Both the position numbers and the translations under genes were made by a program. A stretch of 64,000 nt of DNA from 66-474 sp035281745 (GTDB lineage Bacteria; Pseudomonadota; Gammaproteobacteria; Xanthomonadales; Rhodanobacteraceae): NCBI GenBank assembly GCA_035281745.1, contig DATEDI010000021.1, positions 62,001 through 126,000 on the forward strand, written 5' to 3'. The notes under the pieces were generated by a model that searched no databases, had not been told where the DNA came from, and saw nothing but the letters and a program-made list of their open reading frames with translations. Shown piece after piece: positions 8,812-16,857 of the stretch. Numbering within the stretch: position 1 is the stretch's first letter; each line of letters begins with the position of its first letter.

Positions 8812-9408
8812 ATGAACCATCTTGCGCATGCCTTGCTCGCCGACGCCGGTGACGTCGAATTCGCACTGGGCAGTGCACTGGGTGATTTCGTGCATGGACG
8901 ACCCGACCCCGCTTGGCCACCGGCCCGCCAGGCGGGCTTGCGCTTCCACCGCGCGATCGACGGCTTCACCGATGCGCATCCCCAGGTCGTCGCGGCGCGC
9001 AACCTGTTCACCCCGCCAATGCGCCGCTACGCCGGCATCGTGCTCGACGTGTGGTTCGACCATCTGCTGGTGCTGGATTGGGACAAGTACCCGACGGACG
9101 AATCGCTCGCGCAGTTTTCGCGACGCTGGCTGGCGCTGCTCGACGCCCGCCTCGATACACTGCCGGTGTCGCTGGGTGCGTTCATTGCATGGATGCACGC
9201 GCACGACCTGCCGGCCGGCTACGGCGAAGAGATGACCCTCGATGCCGTATTCCACGCACTGGCGCACCGTCTGTCGCGGCCCTCGCCGATCGCGGAAGCA
9301 TTGCCCGTGCTGCACGCCCATTCCGGCAGCCTGCAGCGGCACTTCGATGCGTTTTTCCCCGACCTCGTCGACTATGCACGCGACTTGCGCGCCCAGTTGC
9401 TGGCCTGA
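8812..9408 (+). CDS. acpH: Acyl carrier protein phosphodiesterase (AcpH)
   Basis: The 198-residue product begins MNHLAHALLA and continues with ALGSALGDFVHG and LRFHRAIDGFTDAHP, the conserved metal- and phosphate-handling motifs of AcpH (DUF479, HD-like fold). The enzyme removes the 4'-phosphopantetheine arm from holo-ACP, giving apo-ACP. Length matches the E. coli enzyme (about 193 residues). It stands alone on the plus strand between two leftward gene pairs. Regulation is not visible because a repeat occupies its upstream region. Confidence 0.9.
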   Translation: MNHLAHALLADAGDVEFALGSALGDFVHGRPDPAWPPARQAGLRFHRAIDGFTDAHPQVVAARNLFTPPMRRYAGIVLDVWFDHLLVLDWDKYPTDESLAQFSRRWLALLDARLDTLPVSLGAFIAWMHAHDLPAGYGEEMTLDAVFHALAHRLSRPSPIAEALPVLHAHSGSLQRHFDAFFPDLVDYARDLRAQLLA

Positions 9409-9462
9409 GCTTTCCAAGCCCCGATTAGTTGGTCAAACCCCGCGTTCGGAGCGGCTGTTGGT

Positions 9463-9557
9463 GGAAAGTCAGGGCAGGAGGCCCGTTCTGGTGTTTCCAA
9501 GTTCGAAGCGCTCACATTTATCGGGCACCCGGCGCAGCGGCGATCAGGGATGATCGC
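9463..9557 (+). repeat. 95-nt dispersed element, copy B
   Basis: It begins GGAAAGTCAGGGC, has GCCCGTTCTGG, and ends in the hairpin GCGATCA-ggga-TGATCGC (9540-9557). It is preceded by GCGGCTGTTG, as is copy C. The right arm encodes the last residues DHP and the TGA stop of the M48 peptidase on the opposite strand. Confidence 0.75.
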
Positions 9558-11544
9558 CAAGCAAAACCGGCAACGGGCAACCGAGCGCCGCGCAGGTGAC
9601 GCGCAACAGTTCCGATTCGGCGACCGTCACTTTCCCATCCGCCGCGATCGCGCGGGTCAATGCGTGCACGGCCAATTCCTTGCCTTCCGGCTGCAGCCGC
9701 GACAGCGTTTTGAACGCGCGATCCAGCGCCGACTGCCAGTCGTCGGGCAACGCGTACATCACGTTCGCGTTCGGCAACGCATCCTGCATCGCCGCCTGGA
9801 ACGCGCGGCGCGCACTGTCGTCGTCATCATTGCCGAAGTGCGCCACCAGCGCCGCAAGGTCGCGCAATTCGTCACGCGCATCCGCGAGCTTCAGCGTGCC
9901 GGCCTTGAAACTGGCAGAGGGGTCCAAGGCCGCGACTACCTGCGCCTGCACCAGCTTGGCAAGACAGTATTCATCGAGCTCCACGCGGCCGTCGGCGTGG
10001 ATCATTGCATCCAGCGTCTTCACGAACGCGTCCACTTCCGGACGTGGCCGGCGCTTCAGCGCCGGGAACGCAAGTTGCGCCAGCGGCAGGCGCAACATCG
10101 GATGCAGGTCGGCCATTTGCGAAGCGATGCCACGCGTGGCATCGGCGAGCGCGGCATCGAACGCCTGCGCGAGCGCCTGCACCTGTTTGGCCATCACCTC
10201 GGGATGCGCGGACACCGCGAGCGCGAGTACTGTGGCCAGCGCGCCGCGTGGATCGCGGGCAGCGGCGGCCAACGCAGGCGGGATCTGTGCATGCAGGTCG
10301 GCGGCGGCGCGATAATCGTCGGTGCCGGGCGAGCCGACCTGAGCGGCGACGGCCGCGGCGGCGATCGCAAGTTCGGCCCCGCGCGCCGGCACCACGCCAC
10401 CGATGGCGCCGCCGCGCGCCGCGTCCGCAGGCGTGGTCGGCGTGCTGCGGATATCGGCGTCGCCATCGGCGCGCGCAAAATCGTGTACCGCCTTTTCCCA
10501 TGGCTGCGCCGTCGCGTGCAGTTCGATCGAATCCGGATTGCCGCCCGACGCGAGCCATTGCTTGACGTACGCGTCCAGTTCCTCGGGCCTGAAGCCGGGT
10601 TCCAGCGCCTGGATGCGTTGCACGATCGGCGGATGCGTGGCGAACCACGAGCTGCTCTCGGCATCGCCGAACAGCATGTGGCGCACTTCGTCGCGGCGCG
10701 GCGCCTGCAGCGCCGAGCCTTCCTCGAACACCGCGATCTTCTTGAGCGCGTTGGCGATGCCGGAGGTCTGGCGCGTGAACTGCACCGCCGAGGCATCGGC
10801 CAGCGATTCGCGCGAGCGCGACACCGCCGCCTGGATCAGGCGCCCGAAGAACAACCCGATGGCGCCGATCGCGAGCAAGGCGATACCCGCCAGCGCGACT
10901 TGACCACTGCTGCCTCCGCGGCGGCGGCCGCCACCGTCGCCAATCCCGAAATAACCGCCCCACATCAGGAAGCGGCCGATCACCCATATCGCCATGATCC
11001 CGAACAGCAAGCCCATCAGGCGGATGTTGAGCCGCATGTCGCCGTTGAGGACGTGGCTGAACTCGTGCGCGATCACGCCCTGCAATTCATCGCGGTTCAA
11101 CTTGTCGAGGCAGCCCTGGGTCACGCACACCGCGGCGTCGGTGGGCGTATAGCCGGCGGCGAAGGCGTTGATGCCGGCCTCGTTCTGCATCACGTAGATT
11201 TCCGGCACCGGCACGCCGGACGCAATCGCGATTTCCTCGATCACGTTGCGCAGACGCTGCCATTGGGGATTGGTCGTGTCCGCCGGCACCTCGACGGCAT
11301 TCATTTCGCGCGCGACCGCCGAACCGCCACCGGCGAGGCTGGCGACACGGTACGCGGAACACAGGCCGATCACCGCGATCACCGCAATCGTGATGCCGAT
11401 CAGTGCGCCGGGCCGGAAGCCCACCAGGAAGAACGCGCACACGAGGTCGACCGCGACCACGATCGCGAGCACCGCCAGGATGAACAGCCACACCAGCCTG
11501 CGGCTGGAGCGACGAACCTGGGCTTGTTGGGCGAAGAAATCCAT
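9544..11544 (-). CDS. M48-family membrane metallopeptidase (HtpX/YggG-like) with long C-terminal region
   Basis: A 666-residue protein with two N-terminal membrane helices (about 17-42 and 47-65) and a zinc protease domain whose HEFSH lies at 160-164 (GVIAHEFSHVLNGD). A downstream helix pair and the SRESLADASAVQFTR segment provide the third zinc ligand glutamate. The N-terminal 340 residues are HtpX-like. The remaining 320 or so are an Ala-rich helical region without a motif I recognise, so it is much longer than HtpX (about 290). The start MDFFAQQAQV is chosen over an upstream frame extension. lemA lies just upstream on the same strand, a pairing common in proteobacteria. It probably degrades damaged membrane proteins. 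Confidence 0.85.
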   Translation of the reverse strand: MDFFAQQAQVRRSSRRLVWLFILAVLAIVVAVDLVCAFFLVGFRPGALIGITIAVIAVIGLCSAYRVASLAGGGSAVAREMNAVEVPADTTNPQWQRLRNVIEEIAIASGVPVPEIYVMQNEAGINAFAAGYTPTDAAVCVTQGCLDKLNRDELQGVIAHEFSHVLNGDMRLNIRLMGLLFGIMAIWVIGRFLMWGGYFGIGDGGGRRRGGSSGQVALAGIALLAIGAIGLFFGRLIQAAVSRSRESLADASAVQFTRQTSGIANALKKIAVFEEGSALQAPRRDEVRHMLFGDAESSSWFATHPPIVQRIQALEPGFRPEELDAYVKQWLASGGNPDSIELHATAQPWEKAVHDFARADGDADIRSTPTTPADAARGGAIGGVVPARGAELAIAAAAVAAQVGSPGTDDYRAAADLHAQIPPALAAAARDPRGALATVLALAVSAHPEVMAKQVQALAQAFDAALADATRGIASQMADLHPMLRLPLAQLAFPALKRRPRPEVDAFVKTLDAMIHADGRVELDEYCLAKLVQAQVVAALDPSASFKAGTLKLADARDELRDLAALVAHFGNDDDDSARRAFQAAMQDALPNANVMYALPDDWQSALDRAFKTLSRLQPEGKELAVHALTRAIAADGKVTVAESELLRVTCAALGCPLPVLLGDHP

Positions 11545-11588
11545 GGGATCGGTCAGTCGCTCGCGCTTCGCGCGAGCTGCAAAGGGTG

Positions 11589-11655
11589 AAGTCGGCGGCT
11601 GCGCCGCCTGCAAAGGATAAAGAGCAAAGCCGGCGGCTTCGCCGCCCGTAAAGCG
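11589..11655. repeat. Two short GGCGGC...GCCGCC hairpins in the lemA-M48 gap
   Basis: Two nearly identical small palindromes (GGCGGCtgcGCCGCC and GGCGGCttcGCCGCC), each followed by AAAG, lie in tandem between lemA and the peptidase gene. They have no T-tract, so they are more likely processing or attenuating hairpins than full terminators. Confidence 0.4.
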
Positions 11656-11734
11656 CCCGGTGGCATTTTCACCTTTTACCCTTTACAGCGAACGCAGTGA
11701 GCGACTCGACCCTTCGCAGCGCCGCAGGCGCGAC

Positions 11735-12325
11735 TTACGCGAAGCTCACTTTCGGCACTTCCCGCTTCGCTGGGTCATCGATCGCCAACTGCTCGGCCGG
11801 GGTGAACCCGAACGGCCCGGCGATCAGGGTCGAAGGAAATACCTCGACCTTGTTGTTGTAGTTCATCACCGAATCGTTGTATGCCTGACGCGCGAACGCG
11901 ACGCGGTTTTCGGTCGAGGTGAGTTCTTCCGAAAGCTGCATCATGTTCTGGTTGGCTTTCAGGTCGGGGTAAGCTTCGCTCACCGCGAACAGCCGCCCCA
12001 GCGCCTGGGTCAACTGGTTTTCGCTGCCGGACAGCTGCTTCATCGCCGCCGGATCGCCCGGTTGCGCCTTGGCAGCAGCCAGTCCGTTCACCGCCGCCGT
12101 GCGCGCAGCCGTGACGGCTTCCAGCGTTTCGCGCTCGTGCGCGAGGTAACCTTTGGCCGTCTCGACCAGATTGGGAATCAGGTCGTGACGTCGGGTAAGC
12201 TGCACGTCGATTTGCGCGAACGCATTCTTGTACGCATTGCGCGACGTCACCAACCCGTTGTAGATCGCAATCAGGTAAATCACAATGATGGCGATGATGA
12301 TCAGGAAGATGATCAGACCCGTCAT
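11735..12325 (-). CDS. lemA: LemA family protein
   Basis: The 196-residue product has one N-terminal membrane helix (about 3-21) with the rest predicted helical and periplasmic. The diagnostic core is NAYKNAFAQIDVQLTRRHDLIPNLVETAKGY, followed by TENRVAFARQAYNDSVMNYNNKVEVFPS. The start has a strong AAGGAGACGAC ribosome binding site. LemA proteins have no assigned catalytic role but are genetically linked to M48 peptidases, as here with the peptidase downstream. The gene is divergent from the serine hydrolase at 12461, with a 135-bp shared upstream region. Confidence 0.93.
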   Translation of the reverse strand: MTGLIIFLIIIAIIVIYLIAIYNGLVTSRNAYKNAFAQIDVQLTRRHDLIPNLVETAKGYLAHERETLEAVTAARTAAVNGLAAAKAQPGDPAAMKQLSGSENQLTQALGRLFAVSEAYPDLKANQNMMQLSEELTSTENRVAFARQAYNDSVMNYNNKVEVFPSTLIAGPFGFTPAEQLAIDDPAKREVPKVSFA

Positions 12326-12460
12326 GTCGTCTCCTTCAATGCTTCGGCATTTTGTGAAACTCAGGCCGCTCTGGTCTTCACGACCCTTGATGGTTGTCGC
12401 CGACCGACCAGTCCACCATTGCGGCGATCACGCCTGATCGCACAACGATTTGAGCATAGC

Positions 12461-13753
12461 ATGCGTTTATCCGCTTTCTGCGCAGCAATCACCTGTTTCG
12501 TTTTTTCAGGCATGGCGCTCGCCGCCCAGCCTCCCGGAACCCACGGCAACAAGGTGCCGCCGGAACCGACGGTGGTGCACACGGGCACCGATAAGGCGAC
12601 CTTGCCGTCGGCGCGCGTCGAGGCTGCGCTCAAGGATTACGATCACTGGCTCGACCAGCTCGCCGCGTCGGATCGCACCGCAGGACTTGCGACCGCGGTG
12701 GTGATCAATGACAAGGTGCGGTACGAGCGCACGCTCGGTTACGCCGACGCCAACACCGGCGCGAAAGTCGAACCCAATACCGTGTTCCGGCTCGCATCGT
12801 TGTCCAAGGCGTTCGCCACCGCACTCACCGGCATGCTGGTCCGCCAGGGAGTGGTGAGCTGGGATACGCGGCTTGCCACGGTGCTGCCGTTTTTCAAGTT
12901 GCGCGACGCCAACGCCTCGCAGGAAGCCACGGTGCGCGACATCCTGAGCCAGAGCATCGGCTTGCCGCACAACGCCTACGACAACCTGCTTTCAAGCGGC
13001 GTGTCGTACCAGGAACTGGAGCGCAAGCTGGCGACGGTGCCGATGACGTGCGATCCCGGCAGTTGCTACGGCTACCAGAACATCGCGTTCTCGCTGATCG
13101 GCGACGTGATCCACGCCAAGACCGGCCAGTTCTTCATCCGGCTGGTCGACCGTTACCTGTTCCTGCCGCTGGGCATGACCACCGCCAGCTACGGTCGCGA
13201 CGGCCTCGAAGGCAGCCACAGTTGGGCCCGCCCGCATTACAAGCATGGCAGGCAATGGGTCGCGTACGAACCGAATGAAAACTTCTACGTGCCGCCCGCA
13301 GCCGGCGTCAATGCCAGCATCCGCGACATGGAGCAATGGCTGATCGCGCAGATGGGCGGTCGCCCGATGGTGCTGCCGGATGCACTGCTGGACGTGCTGC
13401 ACGCGCCGGTGATCGCCACGCCGACCGAGCGCATGTTCTCCAACTGGCGGCGCGCGCGTGTCGAGAAAGCGTCGTACGGACTGGGCTGGCGCGTGTACGA
13501 CTACGGCGGCGAAACGCTGATCTTCCACGCGGGTGCGGTGCAGGGCTACCGCTCGATGATCGGGTTCTTCCCGAAATATCACGCGGGCGTGGTGGTGCTG
13601 TGGAATTGCGAAAGCAATACGCCTGCGGGCCTGATGCCGGAACTGCTGGACGCCTTGCTCGGCTTGCCGCATCAGGACTGGGCGGAACTCGATCGCCCCG
13701 ATCGGCCCGCGCGCAAACGTTCAAGTCACAGTGCGCGTCACAAGCGACACTGA
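12461..13753 (+). CDS. Secreted serine hydrolase of the beta-lactamase/D-Ala-D-Ala carboxypeptidase superfamily (class C/AmpH type)
   Basis: A 430-residue protein with a cleavable signal (CAAITCFVFSGMALAA). The penicillin-binding fold motifs are complete: SLSK at 113-116 (nucleophile S113), YQN at 205-207 and HAG at 356-358 in place of KTG. HxG is common in the esterase-like and AmpH-like branch, so this may be a peptidase or esterase rather than a drug-hydrolysing beta-lactamase. The start ATG at 12461 opens the signal peptide; the open frame extends upstream only because it runs antisense through lemA. The C-terminus is basic (KRSSHSARHKRH). Confidence 0.85.
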   Translation: MRLSAFCAAITCFVFSGMALAAQPPGTHGNKVPPEPTVVHTGTDKATLPSARVEAALKDYDHWLDQLAASDRTAGLATAVVINDKVRYERTLGYADANTGAKVEPNTVFRLASLSKAFATALTGMLVRQGVVSWDTRLATVLPFFKLRDANASQEATVRDILSQSIGLPHNAYDNLLSSGVSYQELERKLATVPMTCDPGSCYGYQNIAFSLIGDVIHAKTGQFFIRLVDRYLFLPLGMTTASYGRDGLEGSHSWARPHYKHGRQWVAYEPNENFYVPPAAGVNASIRDMEQWLIAQMGGRPMVLPDALLDVLHAPVIATPTERMFSNWRRARVEKASYGLGWRVYDYGGETLIFHAGAVQGYRSMIGFFPKYHAGVVVLWNCESNTPAGLMPELLDALLGLPHQDWAELDRPDRPARKRSSHSARHKRH

Positions 13754-13904
13754 CATCGGGTCACTCGTTCCCGGCGCAACGAATCGCACTGCCGGGAAAA
13801 TGGTTCGTCGCGAGCAGCCATCTACGGCTTGGGGCGCCGGGATATCCATGTCCGGTCATTCGAAGCAACGCGCGATGCCGCTGGCACCGCGCAAACGCCG
13901 CTTC

Positions 13905-14972
13905 TCAGCCACCGAACTTGAAGTCGATCCGGCGGCGAACGACGCTGTCGACCGACTGGCCATTGCGCAGCGCGGGCTCGAACTTCGATTGCCGCACGGC
14001 CTGGATGGCTGCGCTGTCGAACACGCGGCGCGGTGACGAATCGACGATGTGCGGGTTCTCGACTCCACCGCTCGCGGAGACGGTGAACTCCACCACCGCG
14101 AAACCAGAGGTCTGATTGCGGGCCGCCTGCAGCGGATAGCTCGGCGAAGCGGCCTGCACGACCTTGGCGGCACGCGTCTCGCCGACCGGCTTGGGTGCGG
14201 GCGCCTGCGCAACCGGCTTGGATGGCGGCGCGGTCTTGACGGCCGCGGCCTGCTGCGCGGCCAACTTCGCCGCGGCTTCTTTTTCCGCCGCAGCCTTGGC
14301 GGCGGCAGCCTGCTGCGTGGCGGCGAGTTCGGCTGCCTTCTGCACCTTCAACTGGGCTTCCTGCTGCTGGCGCGCCTGCAGTTTCTTTTGCGCATCCAGC
14401 TTGGAGCGCAACAACGTCAGTGTGTAATTGGTGGGATCGGCTTTCGAGAGCACGTCGATCTGACGGCCGGCTTCATCGAAATTGTTCTGCGCGATCGCCT
14501 TCTCGACTTCGGGCACGCTGAACGGGAAGGTTTCCCGCAACGCATCCTTGGCGACCTGATTGTTCGGATCCTTGGCCAGCACGGCTTCGTAATATTCCAT
14601 CGCATTGTCGCCGGCCGGCGACACCAGACGATGTTGCGCGTAGGCTTCGCGCGCGGCGGTGAGCAGATCGGACACGCTCATCGTCGACAGCTTGGCCTTG
14701 GCTGCATCGGCCGCGGCCTGCTGCGCCTGCGCAGCGCTCGCGGCAACGGCCGGCGATTGCGCGGGCAATTCCGCTGGCGCGGAAGCGGGCGCCGGGGCCA
14801 CGGCCGCGGACGCCGCGGGTTTGCTGCTCGCCGCGGGCGCGGAAGAAGTGTTGTTCTGACTCTGACCACACGCCGTCAGCAGCAGCGCCATGCCGGCCGC
14901 AACCGTGGCGCCACGCAAGCCGGCAGCCAACCCGATCGGTTTCCAGGAACGGAAGGATGATGCGAGTGTCAT
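13905..14972 (-). CDS. TonB-C-domain lipoprotein with Ala/Gln/Lys-rich linker
   Basis: The 355-residue product starts MTLASSFRSW after an AGGTGG site and has a lipoprotein signal ending LLLTAC. A Pro/Ala-rich stretch (about 40-85) leads to a helical segment with tetratricopeptide-like AREAYAQHRLVSPAGDNAMEYYEAVLAKDPNN. A long Ala/Gln/Lys coiled region follows, then a C-terminal TonB domain (about 265-355: ASPSYPLQAARNQTSGFAVVEFTVSASGG). Being lipid-anchored with a TonB domain is unlike canonical TonB, which has an N-terminal transmembrane helix. It may be an envelope stress or periplasmic scaffold protein rather than an energy transducer. No ExbB/D genes are nearby. Confidence 0.8.
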   Translation of the reverse strand: MTLASSFRSWKPIGLAAGLRGATVAAGMALLLTACGQSQNNTSSAPAASSKPAASAAVAPAPASAPAELPAQSPAVAASAAQAQQAAADAAKAKLSTMSVSDLLTAAREAYAQHRLVSPAGDNAMEYYEAVLAKDPNNQVAKDALRETFPFSVPEVEKAIAQNNFDEAGRQIDVLSKADPTNYTLTLLRSKLDAQKKLQARQQQEAQLKVQKAAELAATQQAAAAKAAAEKEAAAKLAAQQAAAVKTAPPSKPVAQAPAPKPVGETRAAKVVQAASPSYPLQAARNQTSGFAVVEFTVSASGGVENPHIVDSSPRRVFDSAAIQAVRQSKFEPALRNGQSVDSVVRRRIDFKFGG

Positions 14973-15361
14973 CGTGCGCCCACCTGTGTACGAGAGAAGG
15001 ATATCGGCCCCGCTCGTGGCATGCACGAATCGTTCCAGTTCTACGCCGCCTGCTTCGCACCGCCGCCGATTGCTATTCGGAGCGAATGCAATATGTGACG
15101 GACCCGACACTTGCGATGGTTCACAGCGGCAACCTCGACGCACGGCGGCCTGCAGAGGCCGGGGCAGTCCTTGAGGCAACCGCGGCAAGACGACACGCTT
15201 CGCCCAATCGACCGTCGGTGCCATATCGCACAAATGGAAAGCCCCGGCAGAGCCGGGGCCAACGCTACAACTTTTGCCCGCGATCTTCCCGCGCTGGGCG
15301 TCGCGGGAAGGGCAGGCTTGTGGTTATGAATGACGGTACACGTTACCGCATTGCAGCGGAA
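14973..15361. other. 389-bp gene-free stretch between the TonB-domain gene and metJ
   Basis: It holds the leader of the TonB-domain lipoprotein gene on the minus strand and the terminator-like hairpin at 15241-15259. I find no protein-coding or RNA gene that I can support here. Confidence 0.5.
15241..15259 (-). terminator. Probable terminator of metJ
   Basis: An 8-bp perfect stem GCCCCGGC-AGA-GCCGGGGC lies about 100 bases after the metJ stop. It is followed on the minus strand by TTTCCATTT, a weak T-tract. Confidence 0.5.
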
Positions 15362-15838
15362 TTACTTCTTCGCACGCTTGGTCTTGCTGGCGCGCGAGGT
15401 CTTGGCCATCACGGCCTTCTTGGCGGTGCGCTTGCGGGCCGTCTTCTTGGTGGCGCGCTTGCGTGCCGGTTTCTTCGCTACTTTCTTGGTCGCCTTGCGG
15501 GCGGTGGTCTTGCGCGCCGTCTTGCGCGCGGTGGAGGTTTTGGCTTTCGCCGACTTGCGTGCCGCCTTCTTGGCGGGTTTCTTCGCAGCTTTCTTCGTAG
15601 CCATGGTTCGTCTCAGCTCCTCATCAGTTGGCAGTGGTTGCCCAGTGAACGCATGCAGAAACGCCTCGCACAAAAGATCGCTGTTCGTGGCGTGCCGCAG
15701 GTTGGACACTTGACGACGTGTACGCTCGTCGGAAAGTAGCCGCAGTACATGCATCGGAATCGAGACGGTTATTTTCCGAACCCTCTCGGACTTGTGGCCG
15801 TGCTCGATATACGGCTTGATGTACTTGGCAGTCGGCAT
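15362..15838 (-). CDS. metJ: Methionine repressor MetJ fused to a histone-H1-like Lys/Ala-rich tail
   Basis: Residues 1-77 closely match MetJ. KKITVSIP-type beta-strand DNA-reading residues appear as RKITVSIP (21-28), followed by DERTRRQVSNLRHATNSDLLCEAFLHAFTGQPLP, including the S-adenosylmethionine-contacting helix. In E. coli MetJ another 25 or so residues complete a C-terminal helix. Here they are replaced from M79 by about 80 residues of repeated AKK/ARK/TARK units like AlgP/H1-type DNA-compacting proteins. The junction falls on a Met codon (15602-15604) that has GAGGAG 12 bases upstream, so a free tail protein could also be made. The expected role is S-adenosylmethionine-dependent repression of met genes, with the tail adding nonspecific DNA binding. 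A promoter and tandem met-box-like sites lie upstream. Confidence 0.9.
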   Translation of the reverse strand: MPTAKYIKPYIEHGHKSERVRKITVSIPMHVLRLLSDERTRRQVSNLRHATNSDLLCEAFLHAFTGQPLPTDEELRRTMATKKAAKKPAKKAARKSAKAKTSTARKTARKTTARKATKKVAKKPARKRATKKTARKRTAKKAVMAKTSRASKTKRAKK

Positions 15839-15869
15839 GTTTCCGTTGTGCTACATGTCGTCGGGCGAA

Positions 15870-15898
15870 AAGCTAGCCCCATGCATTCGTGGTGTCAA
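15870..15898 (-). promoter_or_regulatory. metJ: Candidate sigma-70 promoter of metJ
   Basis: A perfect -35 TTGACA (15893-15898) is followed after 17 bp by TAGCTT (15870-15875), predicting a start near 15863, about 25 bases before the metJ ATG. Confidence 0.5.
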
Positions 15899-15996
15899 TC
15901 AATATTTTGCGACGAATGAAGCCCTTGCGGACGCCCCGCATGCCGTCGCGAACCACCCGCCCCCGCTCCACCCATCATCCACGTCGCAATCACTTC

Positions 15997-16012
15997 GGAC
16001 GTATGGACGTCC
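15997..16012. promoter_or_regulatory. Tandem met-box-like pair
   Basis: Two adjacent 8-bp units, GGACGTAT and GGACGTCC, each match the MetJ operator consensus AGACGTCT at six of eight positions and are in exact tandem register, as MetJ requires. They lie about 100 bp upstream of the candidate metJ promoter, so autoregulation is possible but the distance is longer than usual. Confidence 0.4.
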
Positions 16013-16312
16013 AATCGAATTTTCGGCATACGCAATACGGATGCGCTGGAACCCGCGTGCGCATTGACTTGCACGCACACGACGTTGTCACGGTGATGCG
16101 CAACGCTACGCGACGGCGGCCGTTCGATGCACATCCATTCTTCGCGCCGGCAGATCACCGAACGCGGCTGAATGCCGCACAACCAGGAGCATAAATTTTT
16201 TTGCGCGCGAGCATCGATTGCGCACCGACAGCTCCCCGACGACGTCGACAAAGCCTGTTCCGGTGACCATCGACACCACTCGAAAGAACACCGTCGAGTG
16301 ACGATTGCAACG

Positions 16313-16708
16313 TCAGCTTTCGTCGTTCTCGATCAGTTCCGCGTAATCATCGGGACCGAGCAGCGCATCCATTTCTTCCGCGTTGTCCGCCTTCACCAAC
16401 AACAACCAACCGTCGCCGTACGCATCCTCGTTGATGGTTTCCGGCTTGTCGGCGAGCATCTCGTTGACCGCCACGACTTCGCCGCTGACCGGTGCGTAGA
16501 CATCCGAGGCGGCTTTCACTGATTCCACCACCGCGCAACCCGTGCCGGCCTCCACCCTGTCGCCGACGTTGGGCAGCTCGACGTACACGAGGTCGCCGAG
16601 CAAGCCCTGCGCATGATCGGAAATGCCGATGCGCACCTGGCCGGCATCCTCGACGCGCACCCACTCGTGGGATTTCTGGAATTTGAGGTCGCCTGGAATC
16701 TCGCTCAT
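16313..16708 (-). CDS. gcvH: Glycine cleavage system H protein
   Basis: A 131-residue lipoyl carrier of normal length. The lipoylated lysine is K65 in VESVKAASDVYAP, with family segments HEWVRVE and ISDHAQGLLGDLVYVELP. It shuttles the aminomethyl group from P-protein to T-protein in glycine decarboxylation. The gene lies 149 bp downstream of gcvT on the same strand. gcvP and lpd are not in the window, so the full system is split over the chromosome. Confidence 0.97.
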   Translation of the reverse strand: MSEIPGDLKFQKSHEWVRVEDAGQVRIGISDHAQGLLGDLVYVELPNVGDRVEAGTGCAVVESVKAASDVYAPVSGEVVAVNEMLADKPETINEDAYGDGWLLLVKADNAEEMDALLGPDDYAELIENDES

Positions 16709-16857
16709 GCTCGTGTCCTTGGAGGGGGCCGGGAATCCATGATTCTAACGACCAACCCAAATGCGTGGAACGGAAATACGCTCAAACGACGAAAGGTTCG
16801 CGGAAGAGCGGCAACCCTCGCGCCCCGAATGCTTCACGCTGCTCCTGCTTGCTGTCG

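Larger units (their letters stand above)
15839..16312. other. 474-bp gene-free region upstream of metJ
   Basis: This stretch, AT-richer than its surroundings, lies between gcvH and metJ (both minus). It contains the metJ promoter candidate and a tandem met-box-like pair, plus a TTTTTTT run near 16195. Short open frames on both strands lack ribosome binding sites and recognisable products. I see no riboswitch. Confidence 0.5.

Noticed and set aside
8686..9417. N-terminal extension of the alpha/beta hydrolase reading frame
   Set aside because: It runs antisense through acpH and across a repeat; the conserved fold starts at MSDALPPAPP.
15839..16312. SAM riboswitch or small gene upstream of metJ
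   Set aside because: No aptamer core recognised and the short frames have no ribosome binding site or similarity.
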